From positions 1-64,000 of the IMG/VR virus record IMGVR_UViG_3300004369_000006: a DNA stretch of 64,000 bases; one strand, given 5' to 3'. Shown piece by piece: positions 37,464 through 45,688 of this stretch. Below the pieces are notes generated by a model. It worked only from the letters and a program-made list of their open reading frames with translations, searched no databases and was not told the DNA's origin. Both the position numbers and the translations under genes were made by a program. This DNA comes from a virus. Numbering within the stretch: the first letter of the stretch is position 1; the number at the start of each line of letters is the position of its first letter.

Positions 37464-37925
37464 TTACCTTCCAGTAGAACCAAATCCTCCATCTTGACGA
37501 TCAGAGTTATCTAGTACACTAACTTCTTCTGTTAAAGTAATATCAAAATAGGGTACAATTACAAGCTGTAGTACTCTGTAACCAATAATCTCAAACTTAA
37601 AATAGCTCTGTGCTTCATTCTCTGTGGTAGGCTCTAGAAATTGAAACCTAGCACGTATTTCACCACGGTAGCCTGAGTCTATAATACCTACATTATTAAT
37701 CATACGCATCTTCCTATTGGTGCTACTACGTGGTACTAACATACCAAAGTAACCTTGAGGAATCTCTACTGCAATAGCGGTATTGATTATAAACTCTTCA
37801 ATGATATTGGGATTATTGGCAGAACGGATTACATCTACACTGTGCCCTGCTAAATCTGTTCCTGCGTCACTACTCCTTTTCTTAGGATGGATAATGACAT
37901 CTTCACTCAGCTTCTTGTATTTCAT
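37464..37925 (-). CDS. dut: Trimeric dUTPase, 153 aa
   Basis: All five motifs of trimeric dUTP pyrophosphatase are visible: SSDAGTDL (18-25), PRSST (65-69), NNVGIIDSGYRGEI (77-90, including the catalytic Asp and Tyr), a GYRVLQLVIVP strand (115-125), and the Arg/Phe C-terminal motif RQDGGFGSTGR (143-153). It converts dUTP to dUMP and PPi, lowering uracil incorporation and feeding thymidylate synthesis. It complements the UDG encoded in the same block. A terminator follows it. Confidence 0.95.
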   Translation of the reverse strand: MKYKKLSEDVIIHPKKRSSDAGTDLAGHSVDVIRSANNPNIIEEFIINTAIAVEIPQGYFGMLVPRSSTNRKMRMINNVGIIDSGYRGEIRARFQFLEPTTENEAQSYFKFEIIGYRVLQLVIVPYFDITLTEEVSVLDNSDRQDGGFGSTGR

Positions 37926-37926
37926 C

Positions 37927-38343
37927 TTATTTGTACTGATATGCTACACTACAATGTTCTTCTCCTACATGCAAATATACAGTACAAAGACCTACCTGTG
38001 CTTGGTATAGGATACTACCTGTTTCTTGTTCGGTAATTAGGTCAATCATGTAGTAGTCATCTGCATCTACAAAGTCAGGCATGTATGCTTTGTTGACATA
38101 GCGAGCACCTTGGATGTCTTTAAAGAATTGATTGTGCCCACTAGCAATACCTACGCTATTATGTTTAAATGAACGAATGTAAAATTTATCTTTGGTAGAA
38201 TAAATAAGGTTTTCATCAGCATCTTGATAATAACCAGGTTCTCCAGGTATTTCTTTGTAGTTTAAATACGCGTTTTTAGTTGGGATTTGTGCAAAGGCAA
38301 CTGATGTGGCAAACAAAGCCACTGATAAGATAATAGATTTCAT
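37927..38343 (-). CDS. Secreted/periplasmic small protein with signal peptide, 138 aa
   Basis: A clear Sec signal peptide: KS positive start, hydrophobic IILSVALFATSVAFA and AxA-type cleavage at AFA-QIP (near residue 18-19). The mature part is small, Tyr-rich and acidic. No lipobox cysteine at the cleavage site; the single cysteines lie near the C-terminus. Being exported by the host, it could act at the envelope during infection, for example in exclusion. Function not recognised. Confidence 0.7.
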   Translation of the reverse strand: MKSIILSVALFATSVAFAQIPTKNAYLNYKEIPGEPGYYQDADENLIYSTKDKFYIRSFKHNSVGIASGHNQFFKDIQGARYVNKAYMPDFVDADDYYMIDLITEQETGSILYQAQVGLCTVYLHVGEEHCSVAYQYK

Positions 38344-38351
38344 AGTAATGA

Positions 38352-38546
38352 TTATTTAGATAGTTTGTGAAAGCGGCGCATAATCTCTATAAGAATATAG
38401 AAATATATCATTAGCATACTGCAAGCCAATAAGTCTAGTAATAGCCAACCTGTACCATTTACAAATAGCATAATTAATAGAAATAATCCAACTGCCAATG
38501 CAATGAGGTGAGCGATACTGAAATTGATATTAAGAATCTTGATCAT
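38352..38546 (-). CDS. Small membrane protein, two TM helices, 64 aa
   Basis: Two hydrophobic stretches (about residues 10-28 and 32-52, VGLFLLIMLFV and LLLDLLACSMLMIYFYILIE) give a helical hairpin in the membrane with a short basic C-terminus. It overlaps the next upstream gene by 17 nt. Function unknown. Confidence 0.6.
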   Translation of the reverse strand: MIKILNINFSIAHLIALAVGLFLLIMLFVNGTGWLLLDLLACSMLMIYFYILIEIMRRFHKLSK

Positions 38547-38940
38547 CTTCTTTGGGTTTAGATTGTTTGTTTTTAGCTACAAGGGTAGCACGAATTTCAA
38601 GTACACGTTGAAAGAGTCTTTTCTCTATCTGTGTCATTTGAAACTTACTAATGCCAATGTCCTTAGCCATGTCTTTAATTAGCACACTAGGTAGTGTAGC
38701 TGCAGACATGATAAGAGGCATTTCTTCTACGGTATACTCTCTATCTTGTGTAAAGTCTAGTAAGTATGCCCAAGCATTAATTACTTCGTTTAGAGGTGCT
38801 CCTCCATTGCTTTTAATAAAACTTTGTCCTTTTCGTGTAGCTAATACGAAATAGTAATCTTCAGAACCAATCTCAACAGAGTTGATTCCATCATTGAGCT
38901 TCTCAATTAGTTCGAGAAACTCCTCGTTATTTTCTGACAT
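38530..38940 (-). CDS. Hypothetical protein, 136 aa
   Basis: Predicted helical, acidic N-terminus, a possible helix-turn-helix (KDIGISKFQMTQIEKRLFQ) near residues 90-110 and a charged low-complexity tail. Not recognised. Tightly packed: 1-2 nt from its upstream neighbour. Confidence 0.6.
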   Translation of the reverse strand: MSENNEEFLELIEKLNDGINSVEIGSEDYYFVLATRKGQSFIKSNGGAPLNEVINAWAYLLDFTQDREYTVEEMPLIMSAATLPSVLIKDMAKDIGISKFQMTQIEKRLFQRVLEIRATLVAKNKQSKPKEDDQDS

Positions 38941-38941
38941 A

Positions 38942-39142
38942 TTACTCTGGGTTTTCTACTCCTTCCAAATTAATAATAACTTCCACATTTTCTAGAGAGG
39001 TCATCTCTTCGATATATTTTTCTCCATATAACAATTCATCCACGGCATCTCTAGCTGCAGCTTCGCTATAGCCTTCAACAACCACGTTAATTGAGCTTCC
39101 TACATCAACGGTGAATTTATATACTTTAATAGTATCGGACAT
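38942..39142 (-). CDS. Small hypothetical protein, 66 aa
   Basis: A short alpha/beta protein with a VYKFTVDVGSSINVVVEGYSE beta-hairpin and helix start (SEAAARDAVDEL), of a type common in small phage accessory genes. Function not recognised. Confidence 0.55.
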   Translation of the reverse strand: MSDTIKVYKFTVDVGSSINVVVEGYSEAAARDAVDELLYGEKYIEEMTSLENVEVIINLEGVENPE

Positions 39143-39178
39143 GGTGAAGTTATTTATTACAAAGTAAGCAATAATAAT

Positions 39179-39409
39179 TTAATTATTAGGACCTTGTTTG
39201 ATGATTAATACCAAAGCATCTATATCAGAGTGAGCTAAATGGTACTCTAAAATAGGGGAAGAACCTTGTTCTACCTCCATAGCAGCTAAGTCATATAAAT
39301 CTACAAACTCTTCTTTGTAGTCAGGATATTGAATACAGTATTCATCAATCTCTTTCTTCAACTTTTCTAGTGATCCCATCATAGTTTTTTTTATAAAATT
39401 CTTCTCCAT
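39179..39409 (-). CDS. Small hypothetical protein, 76 aa
   Basis: The long form (39409) overlaps the upstream gene by 65 nt; internal ATGs at 39382/39379 (MMGSLEKL) give a 66-67 aa form with less overlap, so the true start is uncertain. Acidic helical protein with no recognised motif. Confidence 0.5.
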   Translation of the reverse strand: MEKNFIKKTMMGSLEKLKKEIDEYCIQYPDYKEEFVDLYDLAAMEVEQGSSPILEYHLAHSDIDALVLIIKQGPNN

Positions 39410-39617
39410 CTTCAGTAGTGCCGTAGAAGCCTCCTATTCTACCTGCATCATAAGCAGCTATAATATGATTCTTTTCTTGTTTTTTAGCTTCTGCTAGAAA
39501 CTTATCTCGCCATTCACCTCCAGTATGTGCTGATATTTCATCTCTATCACGCATCCAAACAATATATTCTAGTCTTTCAGCTAGAAATTCAACAGGTGTC
39601 TTTCGTTGTTCTGACAT
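39345..39617 (-). CDS. Hypothetical protein, 90 aa
   Basis: Charged helical protein with a C-terminal IGGFYGTTEDGEEFYKKNYDG segment. No recognised function. It lies in the run of small leftward genes. Confidence 0.55.
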   Translation of the reverse strand: MSEQRKTPVEFLAERLEYIVWMRDRDEISAHTGGEWRDKFLAEAKKQEKNHIIAAYDAGRIGGFYGTTEDGEEFYKKNYDGITRKVEERD

Positions 39618-39667
39618 ATAATTATTGATTTAAAAGGGTTATTAATTGTTATTGCATATAATAAGTT

Positions 39668-39862
39668 TCATGTTTCGTTTATTTCGTTTATAAGTCTGAG
39701 TACTTCTTCTACAGGTTCTAATACTTCTAAGGTATTATTCTGTTTGCTACTGAAAAGTATTATAGAACTGCCTTTAGTAGTAGTATTAGGCATAATCACT
39801 TCTATACTGTTTACATTGACATAAATAAACCTATGTTCTGTATTAAGCTTAATGAATTTCAT
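39668..39862 (-). CDS. Small beta-rich protein, 64 aa
   Basis: Start at MKFIKLNTEHRF (39862), a natural start; an upstream ATG at 39883 adds seven residues within the previous gene. A series of strands (FIYVNVNSIEVIMP, SIILFSSKQNNTL). Not recognised. Confidence 0.5.
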   Translation of the reverse strand: MKFIKLNTEHRFIYVNVNSIEVIMPNTTTKGSSIILFSSKQNNTLEVLEPVEEVLRLINEINET

Positions 39863-39995
39863 TGTCTGTAGGTTTAGTGACATGTTCTATAAGCTTACCT
39901 ATAAACTCTATCTCGTTAAACTTGTAGTTCTTGCGTACTTTCTCAAAGTTGTAGGTGTACGTCTTACCGTTTTCATCTTTAATTGTAATTTTCAT
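39849..39995 (-). CDS. Small hypothetical protein, 48 aa
   Basis: Start at MKITIKDENG (39995), just after the SPL-like stop; the longer frame continues into that gene. A beta hairpin followed by a helix. Overlaps the next gene by 14 nt. Function not recognised. Confidence 0.5.
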   Translation of the reverse strand: MKITIKDENGKTYTYNFEKVRKNYKFNEIEFIGKLIEHVTKPTDNEIH

Positions 39996-39996
39996 T

Positions 39997-40875
39997 TTAA
40001 AATATGTATCTGATTTTGTTCCAAGGAATAATCTCATCATGCAGTGCAGTCCATTCTTTGATAAGTTTGTCTTTTAGTTGCCACTTATAGCGAATGTTCT
40101 TACCACCATACTGAGATGTTTTTGCTTCTTGTATTTTAGGAACCCATAACAGGTTTTCACCTGGTAGGTTATTGCTAAGGTTATCTAAGTGCTTTTTCTC
40201 ATTGTGAGTAAGAAAGATAACTTCTGCTTTTACAATGTCTTTATAATCGACATAGTTATCTACCATTTCAAATAGTTCACGGTAGTCCTCTATCCATTCT
40301 CTGTATACTACAACAGGAGAAAAGTTAAAGTGTACATCATACCCAGCATCTATGAAGGCATCTGCTGCTTTAATGCGATCTATTATAGGAGCAGTATTAG
40401 GTTCTAGTATACTGCTGATATGTTGGGGCATTAAGCTAAAACGAATACGTACTTTACCTTGAGGATCATAGTCCAGGTATTGCGTAGGTATAGTCTTAGT
40501 AGCAAGCGTAGCCATTGCTTTTGGGTGCTCTTTAAAGAAATCAAATATCCTTCTCCAGTCATGGTACTTATGATGTAATGCAAAGTCTTCGTTGCATGAG
40601 ATATCGTAAGTATATAGACTGTCATGAGTTTGATTAGGCTTAGGAGTATCCGCATAGAAATAAGCATGATTGTTAATGGATGTAAGGATATCACCTACAT
40701 TAGTGGCGATATCCAATCCATCATTTCTATTTCTCTTGCAGTAACAATAGTGGCAGTTAAATAGACATCCAAAACCAAAAGAAGGAGTAATGTAATCAGA
40801 TGATCGATTACTTATTTTAATCTCAAACTTTCTTCTTGTTACTTCACGTACTTTAGCTAAGGCAGTTTGTGGCAT
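39997..40875 (-). CDS. Spore photoproduct lyase-like radical SAM protein, 292 aa
   Basis: The radical SAM cluster motif CxxxCxxC is present at C37, C41 and C44 (FGCLFNCHYCYCKRN), the Fe-S site that cleaves S-adenosylmethionine. The arrangement FGFGC...CHYCY resembles spore photoproduct lyase (SPL), a repair enzyme for UV-induced thymine lesions. SPL-like genes are a recurrent crAss-like feature. Substrate in the phage is unproven; repair of phage DNA is plausible. Overlaps the upstream membrane protein gene by 19 nt. Confidence 0.85.
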   Translation of the reverse strand: MPQTALAKVREVTRRKFEIKISNRSSDYITPSFGFGCLFNCHYCYCKRNRNDGLDIATNVGDILTSINNHAYFYADTPKPNQTHDSLYTYDISCNEDFALHHKYHDWRRIFDFFKEHPKAMATLATKTIPTQYLDYDPQGKVRIRFSLMPQHISSILEPNTAPIIDRIKAADAFIDAGYDVHFNFSPVVVYREWIEDYRELFEMVDNYVDYKDIVKAEVIFLTHNEKKHLDNLSNNLPGENLLWVPKIQEAKTSQYGGKNIRYKWQLKDKLIKEWTALHDEIIPWNKIRYIF

Positions 40876-41102
40876 ATCTTCTCAAATAAATAGAGGTTTG
40901 CGACACTAAGTATAAATACACCTAATGCAAAAGCACATTGTGCTAAGTCTTGAGATAGTAATACCGCATTCCAATTTAGTATCTTAAACAATATGATAGA
41001 TAGTTTAATACCAGTGTTTACTGCAGTACCGAATAAAAAAGCAATGCTTAAAACATAGTAGATATTAACTAGATGCTTGCTTAATAATTTGCTTTTTGAC
41101 AT
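40857..41102 (-). CDS. Small membrane protein, 81 aa
   Basis: Two hydrophobic segments (about residues 11-38, IYYVLSIAFLFGTAVNTGI, and 53-73, LAQCAFALGVFILSVANLYL) indicate a membrane hairpin. Overlaps the next upstream gene by 38 nt. Function unknown. Confidence 0.55.
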   Translation of the reverse strand: MSKSKLLSKHLVNIYYVLSIAFLFGTAVNTGIKLSIILFKILNWNAVLLSQDLAQCAFALGVFILSVANLYLFEKICHKLP

Positions 41103-41511
41103 AATAAATCAATTTAAATAATAGATCCCCGTCTGCTTCCATATTTGCATGACGGGTTTTGTTGTATTTATTGGCTTCGAAGATATGCTTTTTAACACCG
41201 CTAAACAGAAGAAAACTCTCGGAGTTATATCCACTTTTGTTTTCTCGTTTAACAGGCGTTACACTCAAGTTATACCCTCTAGGTTCTACACTACCTGTGA
41301 AGTAGTTCATGCCTCCCATAGAATAAGATATACCAATCTTTAGGAAGTCATATTCTGTGGCTTGTGGAAAGTCTATTACTTCATAACCATCAGTGATGTG
41401 TACATCCATCATTGGAATGTATAATACTTTACTGCGATGTTTATTTACATCACAGTTTTTTACCATATCAGCAAGCTCACTAACATGGTATTTAATAAAA
41501 GTTTCAGTCAT
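41065..41511 (-). CDS. Hypothetical protein, 148 aa
   Basis: Alpha/beta protein without a recognised motif; a Gly/Ser/Met-rich segment (SYSMGGMNYFTGSV) lies near residue 65. Member of the small-gene run. Function unknown. Confidence 0.6.
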   Translation of the reverse strand: MTETFIKYHVSELADMVKNCDVNKHRSKVLYIPMMDVHITDGYEVIDFPQATEYDFLKIGISYSMGGMNYFTGSVEPRGYNLSVTPVKRENKSGYNSESFLLFSGVKKHIFEANKYNKTRHANMEADGDLLFKLIYYVKKQIIKQASS

Positions 41512-41743
41512 GATTTAATATATTACGATTAATAATTCTAACACGTGGATCTTCTGTAAGTATATCACCACGTTTGCTGACTACTATATTGATAATCTCA
41601 GGGTCTTCTGCCAACTGCTCGAGCATAGCCACATAGTTTGCGTGTAAGAGCTCTTTAATGCTTTTGGCTGACCAAGTGCACTTATCATCTAAAAGTGCGT
41701 CAGCGTTTTTGTAAAATTGTTTTAAGACTTCAGATCTAGTCAT
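41504..41743 (-). CDS. Hypothetical protein, 79 aa
   Basis: Helical N-terminus (SEVLKQFYKNADALL) and a C-terminal strand-rich part. Overlaps the next gene by 8 nt. Not recognised. Confidence 0.55.
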   Translation of the reverse strand: MTRSEVLKQFYKNADALLDDKCTWSAKSIKELLHANYVAMLEQLAEDPEIINIVVSKRGDILTEDPRVRIINRNILNHD

Positions 41744-41769
41744 GATATAAAAAGATAAAGGTTAATAGT

Positions 41770-42213
41770 TTAGGATTTATAGTACGTATGCACATACTCT
41801 TTAAAGTCGTCAAACTTATTCTCTTGTATCCACCTAGACACAGAGAGATATTTACCTACTACATCATATTCTGCACCATAGGCAAGTACAGTTTGGATAC
41901 ATCGGCTTTTGGCTTGTGCACCGTTAAAGTAAGTAGGATTTACCGCTTTCATAATCTTGACTAGACCACGATAGTGTGGTGTAGTACTCTTGTAGTAATT
42001 ATCCTTTAACTTTTTGCTTTTAAGCGTAGGATTTAACCACACGGTAAACTGCTTACCTTCGGGAGTAGTAAAAGAATATTGCTTTTGCCAACCATCACCG
42101 TTAGGTATCTCGTCACTTGGTATAATCTCTTCGTAATTGTAAGAGTCATCCTCCAATGGGTCAAAAGCCATAGCTTTTGTTTCTTCTAACGTTTCTTCTA
42201 ACATAATACTCAT
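41770..42213 (-). CDS. Hypothetical protein, 147 aa
   Basis: An acidic N-terminus (DPLEDDSYNYEEIIP) is followed by a beta-rich QKQYSFTTPEGKQFTVWLNP domain. Function not recognised; spaced 1 nt from the upstream gene. Confidence 0.6.
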   Translation of the reverse strand: MSIMLEETLEETKAMAFDPLEDDSYNYEEIIPSDEIPNGDGWQKQYSFTTPEGKQFTVWLNPTLKSKKLKDNYYKSTTPHYRGLVKIMKAVNPTYFNGAQAKSRCIQTVLAYGAEYDVVGKYLSVSRWIQENKFDDFKEYVHTYYKS

Positions 42214-42214
42214 T

Positions 42215-42496
42215 TTATTTATTTGTTTTTAATTGATAGATGTAACCTTCCTCCACAGCTTCTGTCATGTTACCGCATATGGTATCTTTGAAACTGCTAT
42301 AGAAGTCTTTAAATTGATTGCTATTCATAAGTCGTGATATGGGATTCTCTTTGATAGTATCCAAGTAAGAGGTAAGACTGCACTGGCAGATTTCCATTTC
42401 TTGGGTTACAAATACCATATCGCTTTCGATGTCTTTAGCAGCGAGTACAAGTACTTCGCTATCATCATTGTACAATACGTGATACTCTAGATTCAT
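42215..42496 (-). CDS. Hypothetical protein, 93 aa
   Basis: Small acidic alpha/beta protein overlapping the stop of the GHKL ATPase gene by 4 nt, so probably co-translated with it. Function not recognised. Confidence 0.55.
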   Translation of the reverse strand: MNLEYHVLYNDDSEVLVLAAKDIESDMVFVTQEMEICQCSLTSYLDTIKENPISRLMNSNQFKDFYSSFKDTICGNMTEAVEEGYIYQLKTNK

Positions 42497-43815
42497 GCTA
42501 ATTGATGTTTAGAAATTAATAATTTAGATAGATTAAATATTAGGATGTCTTGGAAGTGTCTAGTGCAATCATCTACATTGAAGTCAAGATGCATAAATTC
42601 TTCCAATAGTAATCCTGTGATAAAAGGTAGATTTAGTTTGTCACTACGGAATTCTATTTCCGAGTTAATGACAATCAGGTTTTTACTGCGGTCTGCTAAA
42701 CCCCATATTACAGAGTCTGTATTCATGCTTTTGATCTTAGCATATGTAATATCAAACATGAAGATGTTACTAAACTCACTAGCTATAACGTCTTTAGCTT
42801 CTTCGACTAACCGTCTTAGCTCTATACTTACAAGGTTAATATCCACAGGTCTGTATATCTTATCATCCTGGACATGAGTGTCTGAATCATATACAGAAGA
42901 TATTACTGCATAGAACGAAGAACATACATACAGTACATCTTGATCAGGACTGCCTATTACTTCTTCGATATTCTTCAAGCTAACAGGTTGAATCTTTAGA
43001 CTATTAAGCACCTGAATAAACTCTGCACTAAAGTTAGGAGTACATAGACTGCTAATCTTGTTATACTCATAAGTATCAGACATAGTAAACCGATGGATAA
43101 ACTGTTTGATTAATAGTTTATCTTGTAATTCAAAGAGGTCTTCAAGATAGTGATACGAAGCCAAGTGATTATAGATACGTCTTTCATCTATGGTAATGGA
43201 CTTAGTAGCATCTATATTAAACATAGCAGGATACTCTTTGATATCACCTGCATAAAAGCCTTGGTAATATACTTTGGCTTTCTCTGTTTTACATAGGTTA
43301 TACTTATTACGTGCCCCTTCAAATAGCCATGTGTCTACATAGACGCTATGTAAGCTTCTGACAAGGTCATAAGTATCTCCAGGTCCTGTATAGATAACCC
43401 ATGTCAGAGTGTTATCATCCATCTGTACGATATAGTCATCTGCTTCCGTATAGATATTAGCATTAACATCTTGGTCTTTGGCATTAGACACCAACTCACG
43501 CAGTATCATCCATGGCTCCCAATCAGGACCTATTTCTGTACTGATATTGGTATTGATACCATTGATTGTGATACAGTCTGTAGTATGCACACCACGGTCA
43601 GAATACATTTCTATTTCTTCTGTGCTGATATCTACAGGTTTTGTACCATTATATAGGTAAAACTTAATTCCTTTTCTTAGAAGCAAAGCAAGAGCGTATT
43701 TAATACCACTGCCAAACTGACCAAACTTGGTATTATCATCTCTCTTGGTGCTAAAGCCTATGACTTTAAGGAACTGAAGGTCTATACAACCATTAGATTG
43801 GATTATAATCTTCAT
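42493..43815 (-). CDS. GHKL-type ATP-binding protein with C-terminal zincin-like motif, 440 aa
   Basis: Two GHKL (Hsp90/gyrase/MutL) nucleotide-binding signatures appear: FGQFGSGIKYAL (31-42), like the glycine-rich GxFGxG loop, and RELVSNAKDQD (106-116), like the 'ELxxNAxDA' motif I. Their order is the reverse of Hsp90, where the NA motif comes first, suggesting a circularly permuted fold. The C-terminus has LLLEEFMHLDFN (402-413), similar to the HExxH-like zinc metallopeptidase end of a widespread phage ATP-binding family, but with E in place of the first H. Active ATP hydrolysis and the peptidase-like role are both unproven. Confidence 0.65.
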   Translation of the reverse strand: MKIIIQSNGCIDLQFLKVIGFSTKRDDNTKFGQFGSGIKYALALLLRKGIKFYLYNGTKPVDISTEEIEMYSDRGVHTTDCITINGINTNISTEIGPDWEPWMILRELVSNAKDQDVNANIYTEADDYIVQMDDNTLTWVIYTGPGDTYDLVRSLHSVYVDTWLFEGARNKYNLCKTEKAKVYYQGFYAGDIKEYPAMFNIDATKSITIDERRIYNHLASYHYLEDLFELQDKLLIKQFIHRFTMSDTYEYNKISSLCTPNFSAEFIQVLNSLKIQPVSLKNIEEVIGSPDQDVLYVCSSFYAVISSVYDSDTHVQDDKIYRPVDINLVSIELRRLVEEAKDVIASEFSNIFMFDITYAKIKSMNTDSVIWGLADRSKNLIVINSEIEFRSDKLNLPFITGLLLEEFMHLDFNVDDCTRHFQDILIFNLSKLLISKHQLA

Positions 43816-43826
43816 TGTAATTTAAT

Positions 43827-44438
43827 TTAGTATTTGTATTTAATAAATTCAACAAATTTAATAGCGGTTTCTTCTGACCAATTAGCAACCCTCTTAGCTT
43901 TAGGGTCTTCATCATAGATATAATGCGTTACAAAATACTCAAGTGCATTAGCTAATTCTTCAGTAGATTTATCATTACTATACCCCCATATGTAATTACG
44001 GTTTTCATAATCCATAGGAAGTTTATATTGTATTTGAAAGTATAACCTTCTAATAGTACTCATTAAACTTTTATCAGAAGGTGTATCTAGACAAAACTCA
44101 AAGTCTTCACTATTATACTCGATAATCTCTTCGGTATTATCACCTATAAAACTGTGAGTCTTATGATCATAATGTGCTTCTCCATAAGCATGAAAGTCAC
44201 CAGCCCATGATCCATAGCCTAGTTGATCGTTAATCATTTCTTCTAGACGATCAAATATAGAATAGTCAAAAGAGCTTTCAGGATTGACAATAGCACCATC
44301 TACGGTAAAGTATACCATACCACTGTCATTGCCTCCATCCCAGTTAGCAACAATCTCATGTCCTTTATTTACGAGGTCATCGAGATAAACATAAATCTCT
44401 TCATTAGACATTACTAAGTCATTAATTAAATTTTTCAT
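43827..44438 (-). CDS. Hypothetical acidic protein (DUF6878-like?), 203 aa
   Basis: A strongly acidic protein with a NWDGGNDSGMVYF segment (near 34-46), seen in some phage proteins such as DUF6878, followed by FHAYGEAHYDHKTHSF. The histidines and acidic residues could bind metal. The family link is from memory and tentative. It shares one base with the next gene's start. Confidence 0.5.
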   Translation of the reverse strand: MKNLINDLVMSNEEIYVYLDDLVNKGHEIVANWDGGNDSGMVYFTVDGAIVNPESSFDYSIFDRLEEMINDQLGYGSWAGDFHAYGEAHYDHKTHSFIGDNTEEIIEYNSEDFEFCLDTPSDKSLMSTIRRLYFQIQYKLPMDYENRNYIWGYSNDKSTEELANALEYFVTHYIYDEDPKAKRVANWSEETAIKFVEFIKYKY

Positions 44439-44845
44439 TAGTCTGTAATTGTTTTAGAATTAGTATTAAATCGGATATCACTTGTATCCTCTGATAGGGT
44501 ATTAAGGGTTTGTTTACTTACGCCACGTTTAAAGATCCATGTAATCTTAGAATCATCTAAAGAAGTGAGGTAATCTTTAATGGTTGGTATCCAACCTAGG
44601 TCTTCCATGATATGCTGTTCGGCAATAGCACGTATAAGAACTTTTTTGCCATCGGTATTATAAAGTATAGTACCAAAGTGTTCTTCACACCAGAAGATAC
44701 CTTCTGCGTGATGTCTGAGTGCTCTATGCCGCATATCAGGCATATGTTTCTTGGTTTCGTCAAACCATTCATGGATAGCAAGGTAATCTAAGTACTGACC
44801 TCCATGTTTCTTTGCGCTACTAATAGCATGATGATAAGGATGCAT
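44438..44845 (-). CDS. DUF6915-like protein, 135 aa
   Basis: The N-terminus HPYHHAISSAKKHGG, the FDETKKHM region, RHRALRHHAEGIF (39-51), EEHFG and the conserved AEQHIMEDLGWIPTIKDYL fit the DUF6915 family that I recall from phages and bacteria. The many histidines suggest metal binding. No biochemical function is established for the family. Confidence 0.72.
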   Translation of the reverse strand: MHPYHHAISSAKKHGGQYLDYLAIHEWFDETKKHMPDMRHRALRHHAEGIFWCEEHFGTILYNTDGKKVLIRAIAEQHIMEDLGWIPTIKDYLTSLDDSKITWIFKRGVSKQTLNTLSEDTSDIRFNTNSKTITD

Positions 44846-44847
44846 AA

Positions 44848-45177
44848 TTAATCTAATTTATATTCGTTTTTAATGTGTTGTACAAACTCAGGATCACTCT
44901 TTAGGATTCTGCACATATCTACATAGCGATGTAGTATATCACCATGAGTACGTGTTTCACCAAATAGATAGTTCTCAAGATTACGTATGCCTACCATATC
45001 AATCATGATAGCATACTTAGTCAAGTCTTCATCTCGCATGATTTCAAAGTATGTAATGTTATCTAATGTTTGATAGTATGCATTCTGTATGTCATACTCT
45101 TCCTGATTCTTAGCGATGTATACATCTCTTTCAAGACGCAACTCTTCAGGGTCTAAATTACTGTTGTAATCTAACAT
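44848..45177 (-). CDS. Hypothetical protein, 109 aa
   Basis: Helical, acidic and Tyr/Asn-rich. It starts the transcript segment after the 45.23 kb terminator. Its upstream region has a short inverted repeat (GTTCA/TGAAC). Function unknown. Confidence 0.6.
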   Translation of the reverse strand: MLDYNSNLDPEELRLERDVYIAKNQEEYDIQNAYYQTLDNITYFEIMRDEDLTKYAIMIDMVGIRNLENYLFGETRTHGDILHRYVDMCRILKSDPEFVQHIKNEYKLD

Positions 45178-45197
45178 GTGTTTAATAGATTTAAGTG

Positions 45198-45214
45198 TTC
45201 ATTGTACGTGAACG
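45198..45214. promoter_or_regulatory. Small inverted repeat upstream of a leftward gene
   Basis: GTTCA and TGAAC flank a 7 nt centre (TTGTACG), 21 nt upstream of the start at 45177. It could be an operator-like site or coincidence. Confidence 0.25.
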
Positions 45215-45230
45215 TTATAGAATAGTGAAA

Positions 45231-45257
45231 AAAAAGCCCCGCTGTTACGCAGGGCTT
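45231..45257 (-). terminator. Leftward rho-independent terminator
   Basis: AAGCCCTGC / GCGGGGCTT stem (one A-C mismatch) with loop GTAACA, followed on the minus strand by TTTTTTTT. It lies 37 nt after the 86 aa gene. Confidence 0.85.
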
Positions 45258-45293
45258 CTCCTAGAAACTAAAACCTCCTCAGATTGAGGAAGA

Positions 45294-45554
45294 TCATGAA
45301 AAGAACGACTCTTCTTCGCCAAACATATTATCCCACTGACTAGGGGAATAACCTGTAATCAACAACTCACGTTGCTCAGCAGGGATGTTTGGAAAAATAT
45401 TTTGAATGTTTTCTTCGTCCACTAGCAGTCTTTGATACTGGTCTTCATGCACGATAAAATAGTGTGCGTTACCATCCGTGTCAATGACTTGCATTTGGAC
45501 TTGTCCTGGCTCAAGAGTCAAAAGCCTTTTGATAGAAATATTAGGATTTCTCAT
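45294..45554 (-). CDS. Hypothetical protein, 86 aa
   Basis: Acidic small protein: N-terminal strands (QVQMQVIDTDGNAHYFIV) and a C-terminal helix, no recognised motif. Followed by a strong terminator. Confidence 0.6.
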   Translation of the reverse strand: MRNPNISIKRLLTLEPGQVQMQVIDTDGNAHYFIVHEDQYQRLLVDEENIQNIFPNIPAEQRELLITGYSPSQWDNMFGEEESFFS

Positions 45555-45589
45555 GATGTAAATATAGGATTTAATTAATAAAAAGAAAA

Positions 45590-45688
45590 TTAACTATGGT
45601 ATAATCCATAGAAGGTTAATAAAGCGATGTAAACCACTATAGCAATAGCGATATAGTCGTACTTAAAAAGAACGGTTTTAAATTTCAT
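45590..45688 (-). CDS. Small single-TM membrane peptide, 32 aa
   Basis: The ATG overlaps the stop of the 99 aa gene. The peptide has a basic start (MKFKTVLFKY) and a hydrophobic helix (IAIAIVVYIALLTFYGL). It resembles a small membrane-inserted phage peptide. Function unknown. Confidence 0.5.
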   Translation of the reverse strand: MKFKTVLFKYDYIAIAIVVYIALLTFYGLYHS

